A DNA stretch of 64,000 nucleotides from Klenkia brasiliensis (GCF_900100695.1 NZ_FNCF01000002.1:558001-622000), one strand, 5' to 3'; positions 50,633-59,734 are shown, counted from the first letter of the stretch. Numbers and translations: made by a program. Notes: generated by a model from the sequence alone, not told the origin.

Positions 50633-50672
50633 GCCACGGGCCCCGCAGCGATCTCGCTGCGGGCCCCGTGGC
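50633..50672 (+). terminator. Terminator of the XRE/HbhA operon
   Basis: A 19-base stem with one mismatch (50633-50651 and 50654-50672) starts six bases after the HbhA-like stop and ends before the next promoter. Confidence 0.88.
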
Positions 50673-50683
50673 GTACCCGCAGC

Positions 50684-50689
50684 TACGCT
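50684..50689 (+). promoter_or_regulatory. TACGCT -10 element (leaderless)
   Basis: TACGCT ends six bases before ATG 50696 and lies just beyond the preceding terminator. Confidence 0.6.
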
Positions 50690-50695
50690 GGGCGC

Positions 50696-50983
50696 ATGGC
50701 GGGCTTCGACAACGCGCTGTTCGCGGTCATCCTCTACGCGGTGCTCGCGCTCGGCGCCTGGGCGACGGTGGACGCGATCATCCGCCCCGCCGCGGGCTAC
50801 GTGGCCGTCGGGAAGCTGACCAAGCCCGCCTGGGTGGCCATCACCGCGCTCGCCACGGTCATCGTCTACGCCTTCGGCGTGCTGTCGTTCCTGGGCCTGC
50901 CGGCCGTCGTCGGCATCATCGTGTACCTGGTCGACGTCCGGCCGGCGCTGCGCGGCCTGCAGTCGGGCAACAGCAGCTGGTGA
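50696..50983 (+). CDS. DUF2516 membrane protein (Rv0476-like)
   Basis: A 95-residue protein with three hydrophobic helices (LFAVILYAVLALGAWATVDAI, AWVAITALATVIVYAFGVLSF, AVVGIIVYLVDV), matching DUF2516. In mycobacteria it also follows hbhA. Function unknown. It is convergent with the PspC gene, with one base between stops. Confidence 0.88.
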   Translation: MAGFDNALFAVILYAVLALGAWATVDAIIRPAAGYVAVGKLTKPAWVAITALATVIVYAFGVLSFLGLPAVVGIIVYLVDVRPALRGLQSGNSSW

Positions 50984-50984
50984 C

Positions 50985-51179
50985 TCAGCCGCGGGGCATG
51001 ACCACCCAGAGCACCAGGTAGGCGATGAACTGCGGCCCGGGCAGGACGCAGGAGATCAGGAACGCCGCCCGGACGACGGTGCGGGACAGCCCGAAGCGGC
51101 GGGCCAGGCCCGAGCACACGCCGGCGATGACCTTGTGCTGGGTGTCGCGGGAGAAGCTGCGGTGTGCCGGAGAGGTCAT
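50985..51179 (-). CDS. PspC-domain membrane protein
   Basis: A 64-residue protein holding one PspC domain: KVIAGVCSGLARRFGLSRTVVRAAFLISCVLPGPQ. A hydrophobic helix ends in LVLWVVMPRG. Full PspC proteins take part in envelope-stress sensing, and single-domain forms are common in actinobacteria. ATG 51179 is chosen because longer reading gives non-conserved sequence. Confidence 0.85.
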   Translation of the reverse strand: MTSPAHRSFSRDTQHKVIAGVCSGLARRFGLSRTVVRAAFLISCVLPGPQFIAYLVLWVVMPRG

Positions 51180-51220
51180 GCCGACACCGTAGGGTGGCCC
51201 GCTGGCAGCCGCCTGGCGGA

Positions 51221-52081
51221 TCAGCCGAAGATGCCTGGTGGGGGCTCCGGCGAGGCCACCGCGGAGGCGTCCGCGACCGGCAGCGCGGTGCCCACGAAGG
51301 CGTCCAGGTCCCCGCCCGCGACCACCCGCGACGGCATCGGGTCCCCGGCGCAGCGCCGGGTGAGCGCTGCGACCGGCAGCGCGGCGTCCGAGGCGACCGC
51401 GACGGTGTTGCCGTGCCGGCGACCGCGCAGCGTGCCGGGCTCGGCGGCCAGCAGGACGTGGCCGAACACCGACCGCAGGGTCGCCGCCTGGGTGCGCAGG
51501 AAGCGCAGCGGCGGGCCGTCGGAGACGTTCCACGCGGTCACCCCGCCCGGCCGCAGCACCCGGGCGACCTGGACGGCGAACTCGGTGCTGGTCAGGTGGG
51601 CCGGGGTGCGGGCGCCGGCGAACACGTCGACCAGCACCAGGTCGGCGCTGGCGTCGTGCATCGCCTCCAGGCCCGCCCGGGCATCGGCGGCACGCACCCG
51701 GACGCGGGCGCCGCGGGGCAGCGGCAGGTGCTCGCGGACCAGCTCGGTGAGCGGCTCGTCGACCTCCACCACCCGCTGCCGCGACCCCGGCCGGGTCACC
51801 GCGACGTACCGCGGCAGGGTCAGCGCGCCCCCGCCCAGGTGCACCACGTCCAGCGGCGCGCCCTCCTCGGCGGCCAGGTCGACCACGTGGCCCATCCGGC
51901 GCACGTACTCGAACTCCAGGTGCGCCGGGTCGTCGAGGTCGACGTGCGACTGCGGGACGCCGTCCAGCATCAGCACGTAGCTGCGGTCGCGGTCGGCGTC
52001 GCCCAGGATCTCGGCCACCCCGCCGGCCACCGCCACCTGCCCGGGCATGACGGGGTGCTCGGGCGCCCTGCGCCTGCTCAC
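51221..52081 (-). CDS. Spermidine synthase-like methyltransferase-fold protein
   Basis: A 286-residue Rossmann protein of the polyamine synthase type: VVHLGGGALTLPRYVA (motif I), VVEVDEPLTELV (acidic loop), DARAGLEAM and LVDVFAGARTP. A beta-rich N-terminus (RSYVLMLDGVPQSHVDLDDP) matches spermidine synthases, but enzymatic activity in such actinobacterial forms is unproven. GTG 52081 overlaps the upstream methyltransferase stop (GTGA). Confidence 0.85.
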   Translation of the reverse strand: MSRRRAPEHPVMPGQVAVAGGVAEILGDADRDRSYVLMLDGVPQSHVDLDDPAHLEFEYVRRMGHVVDLAAEEGAPLDVVHLGGGALTLPRYVAVTRPGSRQRVVEVDEPLTELVREHLPLPRGARVRVRAADARAGLEAMHDASADLVLVDVFAGARTPAHLTSTEFAVQVARVLRPGGVTAWNVSDGPPLRFLRTQAATLRSVFGHVLLAAEPGTLRGRRHGNTVAVASDAALPVAALTRRCAGDPMPSRVVAGGDLDAFVGTALPVADASAVASPEPPPGIFG

Positions 52082-52929
52082 GAGGTGGGTGCGACGGCCG
52101 ACCAGCGCACGGTGACCTCGCCGTGCCGCCAGCGCCGGGTCGACCCCACCAGCGGCCAGCCCTGCGCCGACAGCGCCTCGACCGCGGCCACCCACCGCTG
52201 CCGCGGGCCGAAGGTCGACAGCCCCGCCGCGGACGCCCAGGCCGCGTCGAACGCGGCCAGGAAGGCGTGCACCGGCTGGCCGGGGACGTTGTGGTGGATG
52301 AGCGCCTTGGGCAGCCGCTCGGCCAGGTCGGAGGGCCGGTCGATGTCCGAGGGCCGGACGGCGAGGGTGAGGGTGAGCGGCCCCGACTCGTCCAGCGCCA
52401 CCCAGCAGGCCCGCCGTCCCCACTCGTCGCAGGTGCCCTCGACCAGCAGCCCGCCCGGGCCCAGCGCCGCGCACATGGTCGCCCAGGCCCGGGCCGCGGA
52501 CTCCTCGTCGTACTGGCGCAGCACGTTGAACGCGCGCACCAGCACCGGCGCGAGCCCGGCGAGCTCGAACCCGCCGACCCGGAAGTCCACCCGCGGCGGG
52601 TCCCGGTCGGCCGCCACGGCGGCCACGCGCTCGGGGTCGATCTCCAGCCCGACGACCTCCAGGCCGTCGACCTCGGGGCGCAGCCGGTCGACCAGCTCCA
52701 GGGTGGTCACCGCCGAGGCGCCGTAGCCCAGGTCGACCACCAGCGGGCGGGCGGCGTCGCGCAGCCGCGGCACCTGGGTGGCCAGCAGCCAGCGGTCGAC
52801 GCGGCGCAGCCGGTTGGCGTTCGTGGTGCCGCGGGTGGGCAGGCCCAGCGCGCGGGCGCGGCCGGCGGCCAGCCGGGGCTTCTTCGGGGTCGGGGGCAGG
52901 ACCGCCTTCCGGGAGTGGTCGCTGCTCAC
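52078..52929 (-). CDS. Class I SAM-dependent methyltransferase-like protein
   Basis: A 283-residue protein. A basic start (KKPRLAAGRARALGLPTRG) is followed by a SAM-binding fold with VVDLGYGASAVTTLEL as motif I and VVGLEIDPERVAA as the acidic loop. A later segment, FNVLRQYDEESAARAW, precedes LGPGGLLVEGTCDEWGR. The target is unknown. GTG 52929 is close to the divergent murB promoter. It is coupled to the spermidine synthase-like gene. Confidence 0.82.
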   Translation of the reverse strand: MSSDHSRKAVLPPTPKKPRLAAGRARALGLPTRGTTNANRLRRVDRWLLATQVPRLRDAARPLVVDLGYGASAVTTLELVDRLRPEVDGLEVVGLEIDPERVAAVAADRDPPRVDFRVGGFELAGLAPVLVRAFNVLRQYDEESAARAWATMCAALGPGGLLVEGTCDEWGRRACWVALDESGPLTLTLAVRPSDIDRPSDLAERLPKALIHHNVPGQPVHAFLAAFDAAWASAAGLSTFGPRQRWVAAVEALSAQGWPLVGSTRRWRHGEVTVRWSAVAPTS

Positions 52930-52951
52930 CCGACCGGAGGGTAGTCCCGGT

Positions 52952-52957
52952 TAGCGT
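52952..52957 (+). promoter_or_regulatory. TAGCGT -10 element of murB (leaderless)
   Basis: TAGCGT ends seven bases before GTG 52965 and favours that start over GTG 52956, which would lie upstream of the mRNA start. Confidence 0.6.
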
Positions 52958-52964
52958 GGGGGCC

Positions 52965-53969
52965 GTGCTGGTGCATCAGGGGACGCGGTTGGCCGAGCTC
53001 ACCACGTTGGCGGTGGGGGGCCCCGTCGAGCGGCTGGTCGAGGTGCACGACGCCGACGAGCTGGTCGCCGCGGTGCGCGACGCCGACGCCGCCGGGCGCC
53101 CGCTGCTGGTGCTGGGCGGCGGCTCCAACGTGGTCGCCCCCGACGCGGGCTGGCCCGGGGACGTCGTCGCCGTCCGCTCGCGCGGGGTGGTGCGCACCGG
53201 CGACGCGCTCGAGGTGCAGGCCGGCGAGCCGTGGGACGACCTGGTCGCGCACACCGTCGCCGAGGGCCTGGCCGGGATGGAGGCGCTGTCGGGCATCCCC
53301 GGCAGCACCGGCGCCACCCCGGTGCAGAACGTGGGCGCCTACGGCCAGGAGGTCGCCCAGACCATCACCGCCGTGCGGGTGCTCGACCGCCGCGACGGGT
53401 CGGTGCGCACCCTGTCCCCGGCCGACTGCGGGTTCGGCTACCGGGACTCGGCGCTCAAGCGGAACCCCGGGGCGTTCGTCGTGCTCACCGTGACCTTCGG
53501 GCTGACCGCGTCGGAGCTGTCGATGCCGGTCGGGTACGCCGAGCTCGCGAAGCGGCTGGGCGTGGAGGTGGGGCAGCGGGCGCCGCTGGCCGACGTCCGG
53601 GCCGCGGTGCTGGAGCTGCGCCGGGGCAAGGGCATGGTGCTCGACCCGGCCGACCCCGACTCCCGCAGCGCCGGGTCGTTCTTCACCAACCCGGTGGTGC
53701 CCGCGTCGATGGCGGTGGAGGGCTGCCCGAGCTGGCCGGCCGGGGACGACGTGAAGCTGTCGGCGGCGTGGCTGGTGCAGCACGCCGGCTTCGGCCGCGG
53801 CACCCGCGACGGCCACGTGGGGACGTCGTCCCGGCACTCGCTGGCGCTCACCACCGAGCCGGGCGCGACCGCCGACGAGCTGCTCGCCTTCGCCGGCCGG
53901 GTCGTGGACGCCGTCCGGGAGAGGTTCGGCGTGACGCTGGTCCCCGAGCCCACCGCCGTCCGCCCCTGA
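52965..53969 (+). CDS. murB: UDP-N-acetylenolpyruvoylglucosamine reductase MurB
   Basis: A 334-residue FAD enzyme that makes UDP-MurNAc from the enolpyruvyl precursor in peptidoglycan synthesis. The FAD domain has VLGGGSNVV and GIPGSTGATPVQNVGAYGQE. The catalytic serine is in RSAGSFFTNPVV, and the end has VPEPTAVRP. The order murB ... SDR, mshA, YbjN, gpm, senX3-regX3 parallels Rv0482-Rv0491. Confidence 0.96.
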   Translation: MLVHQGTRLAELTTLAVGGPVERLVEVHDADELVAAVRDADAAGRPLLVLGGGSNVVAPDAGWPGDVVAVRSRGVVRTGDALEVQAGEPWDDLVAHTVAEGLAGMEALSGIPGSTGATPVQNVGAYGQEVAQTITAVRVLDRRDGSVRTLSPADCGFGYRDSALKRNPGAFVVLTVTFGLTASELSMPVGYAELAKRLGVEVGQRAPLADVRAAVLELRRGKGMVLDPADPDSRSAGSFFTNPVVPASMAVEGCPSWPAGDDVKLSAAWLVQHAGFGRGTRDGHVGTSSRHSLALTTEPGATADELLAFAGRVVDAVRERFGVTLVPEPTAVRP

Positions 53970-53977
53970 CGACCCCA

Positions 53978-54043
53978 CCAGGTATCGGAAGCTCTACCCC
54001 GTTCGACGGGCCGGACCGGCCGGGTGGAGCTTCCGTTACCTGG
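53978..54043. terminator. Long imperfect palindrome between murB and SDR
   Basis: Arms at 53978-53999 and 54022-54043 match at 20 of 22 positions (CCAGGTATCGGAAGCTC and partner) around a 22-base G+C-rich loop. It lies between convergent genes, so it probably serves as a bidirectional terminator. Its length and loop also fit a small dispersed repeat. Confidence 0.65.
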
Positions 54044-54047
54044 GCGC

Positions 54048-54818
54048 TCAGGCCTCGCGGTGGACCTTGTGCTGGGCGGCCTGGGCCCGCGGGCGGACCA
54101 CCATCAGGTCGATGTTGACGTGGTGCGGGCGGGTGACGGTCCAGGCCACGCAGTCGGCGACGTCCTCGGCGACCAGCGGCTCCCGCACGCCCTCGTAGAC
54201 CTTCGCGGCCTTCGCGGCGTCGCCGGTGCGGTTGAGCGCGAACTCGTCGGTCTTGACCATCCCGGGCGCGATCTCCACGACGCGCACCGGCTCGGCGACC
54301 AGCTCCAGCCGCAGCGTCTCGGCCAGGGTGTGCACGCCGTGCTTGGCCGCGGTGTAGCTGGCCCCGCCCTCGTAGCTGACCAGGCCGGCGGTGGAGCCCA
54401 TGAGCACCACGTCGCCGGCGCCGGAGGCGCGCAGCGCGGGCAGCAGCGCCTTGGTCACCCGCACGGTGCCCAGCACGTTGACCTCGAAGGCGCGGGTCCA
54501 GGAGCTCAGGTCGGCCTCGGCCACGGGGGCGGCGTCGAAGGCGCCGCCGGCGTTGTTGACCAGCACGTCGACCCGCTCCAGGGAGTCGGCGAGGGCCTGC
54601 ACCGACGCGTCGCTGGTGACGTCGAGCTCGACGGCGCGCCCGCCGGTGCGCTCGGCCAGCTCGGTCAGCCGGTCCAGCCGGCGGGCGGCCAGGACGACGT
54701 CGAAGCCGTCGGCGGCCAGCCGGGCCGCCGTGGCGGCACCGATGCCGCTGGAGGCTCCGGTGACGACGGCCACACGGCCGGTGCCGGGGAAGGGGAGGGC
54801 GGGGGTCTCGGCGGGCAT
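54048..54818 (-). CDS. Short-chain dehydrogenase/reductase (Rv0484c-like)
   Basis: A 256-residue classical SDR with all active residues: TGASSGIG for cofactor, NNAG, and the catalytic Ser and YxxxK in [20 protein letters not shown]. The Ala-Arg-Arg after the second strand suggests NADP preference. Substrate unknown. ATG 54818 is chosen. The longer frame to 55022 reads into the mshA promoter. An SDR also precedes mshA in M. tuberculosis. Confidence 0.92.
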   Translation of the reverse strand: MPAETPALPFPGTGRVAVVTGASSGIGAATAARLAADGFDVVLAARRLDRLTELAERTGGRAVELDVTSDASVQALADSLERVDVLVNNAGGAFDAAPVAEADLSSWTRAFEVNVLGTVRVTKALLPALRASGAGDVVLMGSTAGLVSYEGGASYTAAKHGVHTLAETLRLELVAEPVRVVEIAPGMVKTDEFALNRTGDAAKAAKVYEGVREPLVAEDVADCVAWTVTRPHHVNIDLMVVRPRAQAAQHKVHREA

Positions 54819-54888
54819 GCCCCCAGTCTGCTGGTGCAGGATGGGGAGCCGACAACGCGCCCGCCCGGGCGCCCGCGGGAGGAGTGGC

Positions 54889-56247
54889 GTGCCTGGTCGT
54901 CGCCCCCTGCGCCCCACGGGCCAGCGGACCGGGCGCAGCCCGCTGCCGCGCCGGGTCGCCACCCTGAGCGTGCACACCAGCCCGCTGGACCAGCCCGGCG
55001 CCGGTGACGCCGGGGGGCTCAACGTCTACGTCGTCGAGGTCTCCCGGCGGCTGGCCGCGCGGGGCATCGCCGTCGAGGTGTTCACCCGGGCGACGTCCTC
55101 GGACCTGCCGCCGGTGGTGGAGATGGTCCCCGGCGTCACGGTGCGGCACGTGTCGGCCGGTCCGTTCGAGGGCCTGGGCAAGCACGACCTGCCCGCGCAG
55201 CTGTGCGCGTTCACCGCCGCGGTGCTGCGCGAGGAGGCCCGGCACGAGCCCGGCCACTACGACGTGCTGCACAGCCACTACTGGCTCTCCGGGCAGGTCG
55301 GCTGGCTGGCCCGTGACCGGTGGGGCGTGCCGCTGGTGCACTCCGCGCACACCCTGGCCAAGGTCAAGAACGCCGCGCTGGCCGACGGCGACGAGCCCGA
55401 GCCGCGCGCCCGGGTGATCGGCGAGGAGCAGGTGGTCGCCGAGGCCGACCGGCTGATCGCCAACACCGCCGAGGAGGCCCGCCAGCTGGTCCGCTGGTAC
55501 GACGCCGACCCCGCGCGCACCCTGGTCGTCCCGCCCGGTGTGGACCTCGAGCGCTTCGCCCCGGGCGACCGGGCCGCGGCCCGCCGGGCGGTCGGGGTGG
55601 CCGACGACGCCCTGGTGCTGCTGTTCGTCGGCCGCATCCAGCCGCTCAAGGCCCCCGATGTGCTGCTGCACGCCGCGGCCCGCCTGCTGGCCGACGAGCC
55701 GGGGCTGCGGGCCCGGCTGCAGGTGCTGGTGGTCGGGGCGCCCAGCGGCAGCGGGCTGGCCGAGCCCCGGCAGCTGCAGGAGCTCGCGGTCTCCCTCGGC
55801 ATCGCCGACGTCGTCCGGTTCGTGCCGCCGCAGGCACCCGCCGCGCTGGCCGAGCACTACCGCGCCGCCGACGTCGCCGTCGTCCCCAGCCACAACGAGT
55901 CCTTCGGGCTGGTGGCGCTGGAGGCCCAGGCCTGCGGCACCCCCGTGGTGGCCGCGGCCGTGGGCGGGCTGCCCACCGCCGTGGACGACGGCGTCTCGGG
56001 CGTGCTGGTCGACGGCCACGACCCGGCCGACTACGCCGCGGCGATCCGCAAGGTGGTCGAGCAGCGCGACCTGCTCGCGGCCGGCGCGCGGCGGCACGCC
56101 GCCCGGTTCAGCTGGGACCGCACCACCGAGTCCCTGGTCGACGCCTACGCCGCGGCCATCGGGGAGATGCGCGCGGTCGTCCGGCCGCCCCGCGAGCGCG
56201 TGCGCGCCGCGGTGCGGGCCTTCTCGGTCGGGGGGCCGGCCCGGTGA
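54889..56247 (+). CDS. mshA: D-inositol-3-phosphate glycosyltransferase MshA
   Basis: A 452-residue GT-B (GT4) enzyme that joins GlcNAc from UDP-GlcNAc to inositol-3-phosphate, the first step of mycothiol synthesis. Signatures are [20 protein letters not shown] at the acceptor side, [19 protein letters not shown], and the donor EX7E motif ESFGLVALE. The first 25 residues are basic and Pro-rich. GTG 54889 follows GGGAGGAG. Its stop overlaps the YbjN start. Confidence 0.96.
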   Translation: MPGRRPLRPTGQRTGRSPLPRRVATLSVHTSPLDQPGAGDAGGLNVYVVEVSRRLAARGIAVEVFTRATSSDLPPVVEMVPGVTVRHVSAGPFEGLGKHDLPAQLCAFTAAVLREEARHEPGHYDVLHSHYWLSGQVGWLARDRWGVPLVHSAHTLAKVKNAALADGDEPEPRARVIGEEQVVAEADRLIANTAEEARQLVRWYDADPARTLVVPPGVDLERFAPGDRAAARRAVGVADDALVLLFVGRIQPLKAPDVLLHAAARLLADEPGLRARLQVLVVGAPSGSGLAEPRQLQELAVSLGIADVVRFVPPQAPAALAEHYRAADVAVVPSHNESFGLVALEAQACGTPVVAAAVGGLPTAVDDGVSGVLVDGHDPADYAAAIRKVVEQRDLLAAGARRHAARFSWDRTTESLVDAYAAAIGEMRAVVRPPRERVRAAVRAFSVGGPAR

Positions 56248-56744
56248 GCACCGTCGCCGAGCTGGAGCGGGTGGTGGACGCCGCGCTGCGCGACGCCGAG
56301 CTGGTCTACGAGCACCCGGCGCCCGGCCGCTTCCTGGTCGACCTGCCCGGCACCAAGAAGCTCAAGACGGTGTGCGGGCTGGTGATCGGCGAGCACGGGC
56401 TGCGCATCGAGGCCTTCGTCTGCCGGCAGCCCGACGAGAACCGCGAGCAGCTGTGGACCTGGCTGCTGCAGCACAACGCGCGGATGTACGGCGTGGCCTA
56501 CTCCATCGACGCCGTCGGCGACGTCTACCTCACCGGCCGGGTCAGCGCGGCGTCGGTGACCGCAGCGGAGGTCGACCGGCTGCTGGGCGCGGTGCTCAGC
56601 TACGCCGACGACCACTTCAACACCATGCTCGAGATCGGGTTCGGCACCTCGATCCGCCGCGAGTGGGACTGGCGGGTCAAGCGCGGGGAGTCCCTGCGCA
56701 ACCTGGAGGCGTTCGCCGACTTCGTGCGCCGGCCACGGGGGTGA
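56244..56744 (+). CDS. YbjN-domain protein (Rv0487-like)
   Basis: A 166-residue protein of the YbjN/CesT-like chaperone fold: [44 protein letters not shown] and [24 protein letters not shown]. YbjN proteins affect stress tolerance and motility in enterics. The role here is unknown. In actinobacteria it constantly follows mshA, hinting at a link with mycothiol. GTG 56244 overlaps the mshA stop (GTGA). Confidence 0.9.
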   Translation: MSTVAELERVVDAALRDAELVYEHPAPGRFLVDLPGTKKLKTVCGLVIGEHGLRIEAFVCRQPDENREQLWTWLLQHNARMYGVAYSIDAVGDVYLTGRVSAASVTAAEVDRLLGAVLSYADDHFNTMLEIGFGTSIRREWDWRVKRGESLRNLEAFADFVRRPRG

Positions 56745-58252
56745 CCGACCGGCCGGCGGGCTACGAGCGCCGCTGGTGGGTGCTCACCACGATGATCGTC
56801 TGCCTCATGGTCGTGATCATGGGGAACACGGTGCTCAACGTGGCCCTGCCGACGCTGCAGCGCGACCTCGCCGCGACGCAGAGCCAGCTGCAGTGGGCCA
56901 TCGACGCCTACATCCTGGTCTTCGCCGGGCTGCTGTTCAGCTGGGGCGTCATCGGCGACCGCATCGGCCGCAGGCGCGCGCTGCTGGTCGGCCTGGGCAT
57001 CTTCTCCCTCGGGTCGGTGCTGGCCGCCTTCGCCGGGTCGGCCGGGGAGCTCATCGCGTGGCGGGCGCTCATGGGCGTGGGCGGGGCGGCCGTGCAGCCG
57101 GCCACCCTCGCCGTCATCAGCAACGTCTTCCCGCCGGGGGAGCGCAGCCGGGCCATCGGCATCTGGGCCGGGGCGGCCGGCATCGGCATCGCGGGCGGGC
57201 CGCTGGCCGGCGGGCTGGTGCTGGAGCACTTCTGGTGGGGTGCGGTCTTCCTGCTGGGCATCCCGGTGGCCGCGGTGGGGGCGCTCGGCGTGGTGACCCT
57301 GGTGCCGGAGTCGAAGGACCCCGCGCCCGGCCGGCTCGACGTCCCCGGGGTGCTGTTGTCGATCGCCGGTCTGGGCGCGCTGGTGTTCGGCATCATCCGC
57401 GGCGGCGAGGGCGTGGGCTGGACGACGCCCGGTGTGCTCGGCCCCCTGCTCGGCGGCCTCGCGCTGCTCGGGGTGTTCGTCTGGTGGCAGCGGCGCACTC
57501 CGCACCCCGCCCTGGACGTCTCGCTGTTCCGGCTGCCGGCCTTCTCCGCCGCGGCCGGGGCGCTGGCGCTGAACTTCTTCGCGCTGCAGGGCGCCACGTT
57601 CTACCTCGTCTACTACCTGCAGGGCGCGCTGGGCTACACCCCGCTGCAGTCGGGGGCGTCGCTGGTGCCGATGGCGGTGGCCATCGCGATCGCCTCGCCG
57701 CGGGCCTCCCGGCTGGCCGACCGGTTCGGCGCCAAGCTGGTCTGCGCCGCCGGCTTCGGGCTCATGGCGACCGCGTTCGCGGCCAACCAGCTGCTCGACC
57801 TGCAGGCCCCGGTGTGGCTGGTGCTGGCGGTGCTCTTCCTGCAGGGCCTGGGCCTGGGCACCGTGCTGGCCCCGGCCACCGAGTCGATCATGAGCGTCGT
57901 GCCGCGGGAGAAGGCCGGCGCCGGGGGAGCGGTGAACAACACCGTCCGCCAGGTCGGCGGGGCGCTCGGGGTGGCCATCCTGGGGTCGCTGGTGGCCGGG
58001 GTGTACGCCGCCCGGCTGGGCGACGCCGTCGACGTGCTGCCCGAGGCCGCCCGCGAGCAGGCCCGCCAGTCGGTGGTCGCCACGCTGGAGGCCGTCCGGG
58101 TCACCGGGGCCACCGAGCTCGTGCAGCCCGCACGGGAGGCGTTCGTGGCGGCGATGCACACCACCGCGATCGGGACGGCCGCCTCGGCCGCGTTCGCCGC
58201 GGTCGTGTGCCTGGTCTGGCTCCCCGGCCGGCGTCCGCAACCGAAGGGTTGA
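56741..58252 (+). CDS. DHA2-family MFS exporter
   Basis: A 503-residue, 14-helix drug:proton antiporter: MGNTVLNVALP in the first helix, GDRIGRRRALL (motif A) and GIAGGPLAGGLV (motif C). It differs from the exporter at 1943, which has the LDQTVV form and a long tail. GTG 56741 overlaps the YbjN stop (GTGA). It may be cotranscribed with mshA and YbjN, with the ArsR unit next. Confidence 0.92.
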   Translation: MTDRPAGYERRWWVLTTMIVCLMVVIMGNTVLNVALPTLQRDLAATQSQLQWAIDAYILVFAGLLFSWGVIGDRIGRRRALLVGLGIFSLGSVLAAFAGSAGELIAWRALMGVGGAAVQPATLAVISNVFPPGERSRAIGIWAGAAGIGIAGGPLAGGLVLEHFWWGAVFLLGIPVAAVGALGVVTLVPESKDPAPGRLDVPGVLLSIAGLGALVFGIIRGGEGVGWTTPGVLGPLLGGLALLGVFVWWQRRTPHPALDVSLFRLPAFSAAAGALALNFFALQGATFYLVYYLQGALGYTPLQSGASLVPMAVAIAIASPRASRLADRFGAKLVCAAGFGLMATAFAANQLLDLQAPVWLVLAVLFLQGLGLGTVLAPATESIMSVVPREKAGAGGAVNNTVRQVGGALGVAILGSLVAGVYAARLGDAVDVLPEAAREQARQSVVATLEAVRVTGATELVQPAREAFVAAMHTTAIGTAASAAFAAVVCLVWLPGRRPQPKG

Positions 58253-58283
58253 CGACGGCCCGGGGGTGAGGCCATGCTGGCGT

Positions 58284-58303
58284 CTGCAACCGATCGGTTG
58301 CAG
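58284..58303. promoter_or_regulatory. Perfect 20-base palindrome, ArsR operator
   Basis: CTGCAACCGATCGGTTGCAG is its own reverse complement. It ends directly before AAGGAGG (58304-58310), the ribosome site of the ArsR gene. Binding would block transcription of the ArsR-AHSA1-DinB operon. It is very likely the operator of the ArsR protein. Confidence 0.85.
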
Positions 58304-58314
58304 AAGGAGGATCG

Positions 58315-58644
58315 ATGGCCGACCAGCTGTCCCGGGTGTTCGCCGCCCTGGCCGACCCCACCCGGCGCGACATGGTCGCGCGGCTGACCGTCGGCGACGC
58401 CACCGTGGGCGAGCTCGCCGCGCCCTACGACGTCAGCACCCAGGCCGTCTCCAAGCACCTCAAGGTGCTCGAGGGCGCCGGCCTGGTCAGCCGCAGCCGC
58501 TCGGCGCAGACCCGGCCGGTCCACCTCGAGGCCGAGGTGCTGGACCTGATGACCGCCTGGGTCGAGCGGTACCGCCGCCGCGCCGAGGAACGCTTCACCC
58601 GCCTGGACGCCGTCCTGGCCGACCTGCAGGAGGACCCGTCATGA
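58315..58644 (+). CDS. ArsR-family repressor
   Basis: A 109-residue winged-helix regulator of the type paired with AHSA1 genes: LADPTRRDMVARL, then the helix-turn-helix DVSTQAVSKHLKVLEGAGLV and the wing SRSRSAQTRPVHL. No metal-binding cysteines are present, so it is not a metal sensor. ATG 58315 follows AAGGAGG. Its stop overlaps the next ATG (ATGA). Confidence 0.93.
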   Translation: MADQLSRVFAALADPTRRDMVARLTVGDATVGELAAPYDVSTQAVSKHLKVLEGAGLVSRSRSAQTRPVHLEAEVLDLMTAWVERYRRRAEERFTRLDAVLADLQEDPS

Positions 58645-59117
58645 CCACCGCCACCACGGCCCGGATCGAGGCCGACCCCGCCCTGCCGATCATCCGGATC
58701 ACCCGGGACTTCACCGGCACGGTGGCGCAGCTCATGCGCGCCCACCTCGACCCCGACCTCTACGCCCGCTGGGTCGGCCCCGACGACACGACCACCCGGA
58801 TCGACGTCTGGGACGCCCGCGACGGCGGGTCGTGGCGGTTCACCGGTGTGCGCGGGGACGAGGAGTGGTCCTTCCGCGGCTGCTTCCACCGCATCGGCAC
58901 CGACACGATCGTGCAGACCTTCACGTGGGAGGGGATGCCCGAGGACGTCAGCCTGGAGACGCTGCGGTTCGAGGACCTGGGCGGGGGCCGGGTGCGGCTG
59001 CACGCCCAGTCGCTGGTCGACTCCTTCGAGGGTCGCGACGCCTGGCTGCGCAGCGGCATGGAGACCGGCGTGGACCAGGGCTACGCCAAGCTCGACGCCC
59101 TGCTGGCCGCGGCGTGA
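58641..59117 (+). CDS. AHSA1/SRPBCC-family protein
   Basis: A 158-residue helix-grip (START-like) protein with DLYARWVGPDD, WDARDGGSWRF and FTWEGMPEDVSLET, as in the activator-of-Hsp90-like SRPBCC group. These are thought to bind small hydrophobic ligands. They regularly stand next to ArsR regulators, which may respond to the same ligand. Overlaps on both sides are four bases. Confidence 0.9.
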   Translation: MTTATTARIEADPALPIIRITRDFTGTVAQLMRAHLDPDLYARWVGPDDTTTRIDVWDARDGGSWRFTGVRGDEEWSFRGCFHRIGTDTIVQTFTWEGMPEDVSLETLRFEDLGGGRVRLHAQSLVDSFEGRDAWLRSGMETGVDQGYAKLDALLAAA

Positions 59118-59662
59118 GCGCCCTGGACCGGTTCGACCGGGTCACCGGCCGGTTCACCGACGTCGTCGCCGGGGTCAGCGACTGGGCCGCCCCGGCCCCG
59201 GTCGAGGGCTGGACGGCGGCCGACGTGGTGGGCCACCTGGTCGACTGGCTGCCCGGGCTGCTCGCCGCGGACGACGTCGTCCTCGCCGTGGAGCGGACCG
59301 GTGACCCGGCGCAGGACTGGGCCCGGCACACCGCCGCCGTCCGGGCCCTGCTCACCTCGCCGCGCGCCGCCGAGCCGTTCACCCACCAGCACCTGGGCAC
59401 CCTGCCGCTCGCCGAGGCGGTCGACCGGTTCTGGACCACCGACGTCCTGCTGCACACCTGGGACCTCGCCGCGGCCAGCGGCCAGGACGCCGGCCTGGAC
59501 GAGGCCGAGTGCGCGCAGCTGCTGGCCGGGATGGAGCCGATGGACGACCTGCTGCGCTCCTCGGGCCAGTACGGCCCGCGGGTGCCGGTGCCCGAGGACG
59601 CCCCGGCGGTGGACCGGCTCATGGGCTTCGTCGGCCGCGACCCGTCCTGGCAGCCGGGGTAG
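59114..59662 (+). CDS. DinB-like TIGR03086-family protein (mycothiol-dependent type)
   Basis: A 182-residue four-helix-bundle protein with WTAADVVGHLVDWLPGLL and DVLLHTWDLAAASGQD. The three histidines would bind a divalent metal, as in DinB/maleylpyruvate isomerase folds, many of which are mycothiol S-transferases. It is third in the ArsR-AHSA1 operon, so a detoxification role is plausible. GTG 59114 overlaps the previous stop. Confidence 0.85.
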   Translation: MSALDRFDRVTGRFTDVVAGVSDWAAPAPVEGWTAADVVGHLVDWLPGLLAADDVVLAVERTGDPAQDWARHTAAVRALLTSPRAAEPFTHQHLGTLPLAEAVDRFWTTDVLLHTWDLAAASGQDAGLDEAECAQLLAGMEPMDDLLRSSGQYGPRVPVPEDAPAVDRLMGFVGRDPSWQPG

Positions 59663-59734
59663 CCCTCGGGCGCTCGGGCACGTACAACGGAGGGGGTCGT
59701 CCACCACCGCGGCCGTCGCCGACGAGAGGACCGC

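Noticed and set aside
53978-54043. Miniature transposable element
   Set aside because: No transposase, no target-site duplication visible, and the position between convergent genes is explained by a terminator.
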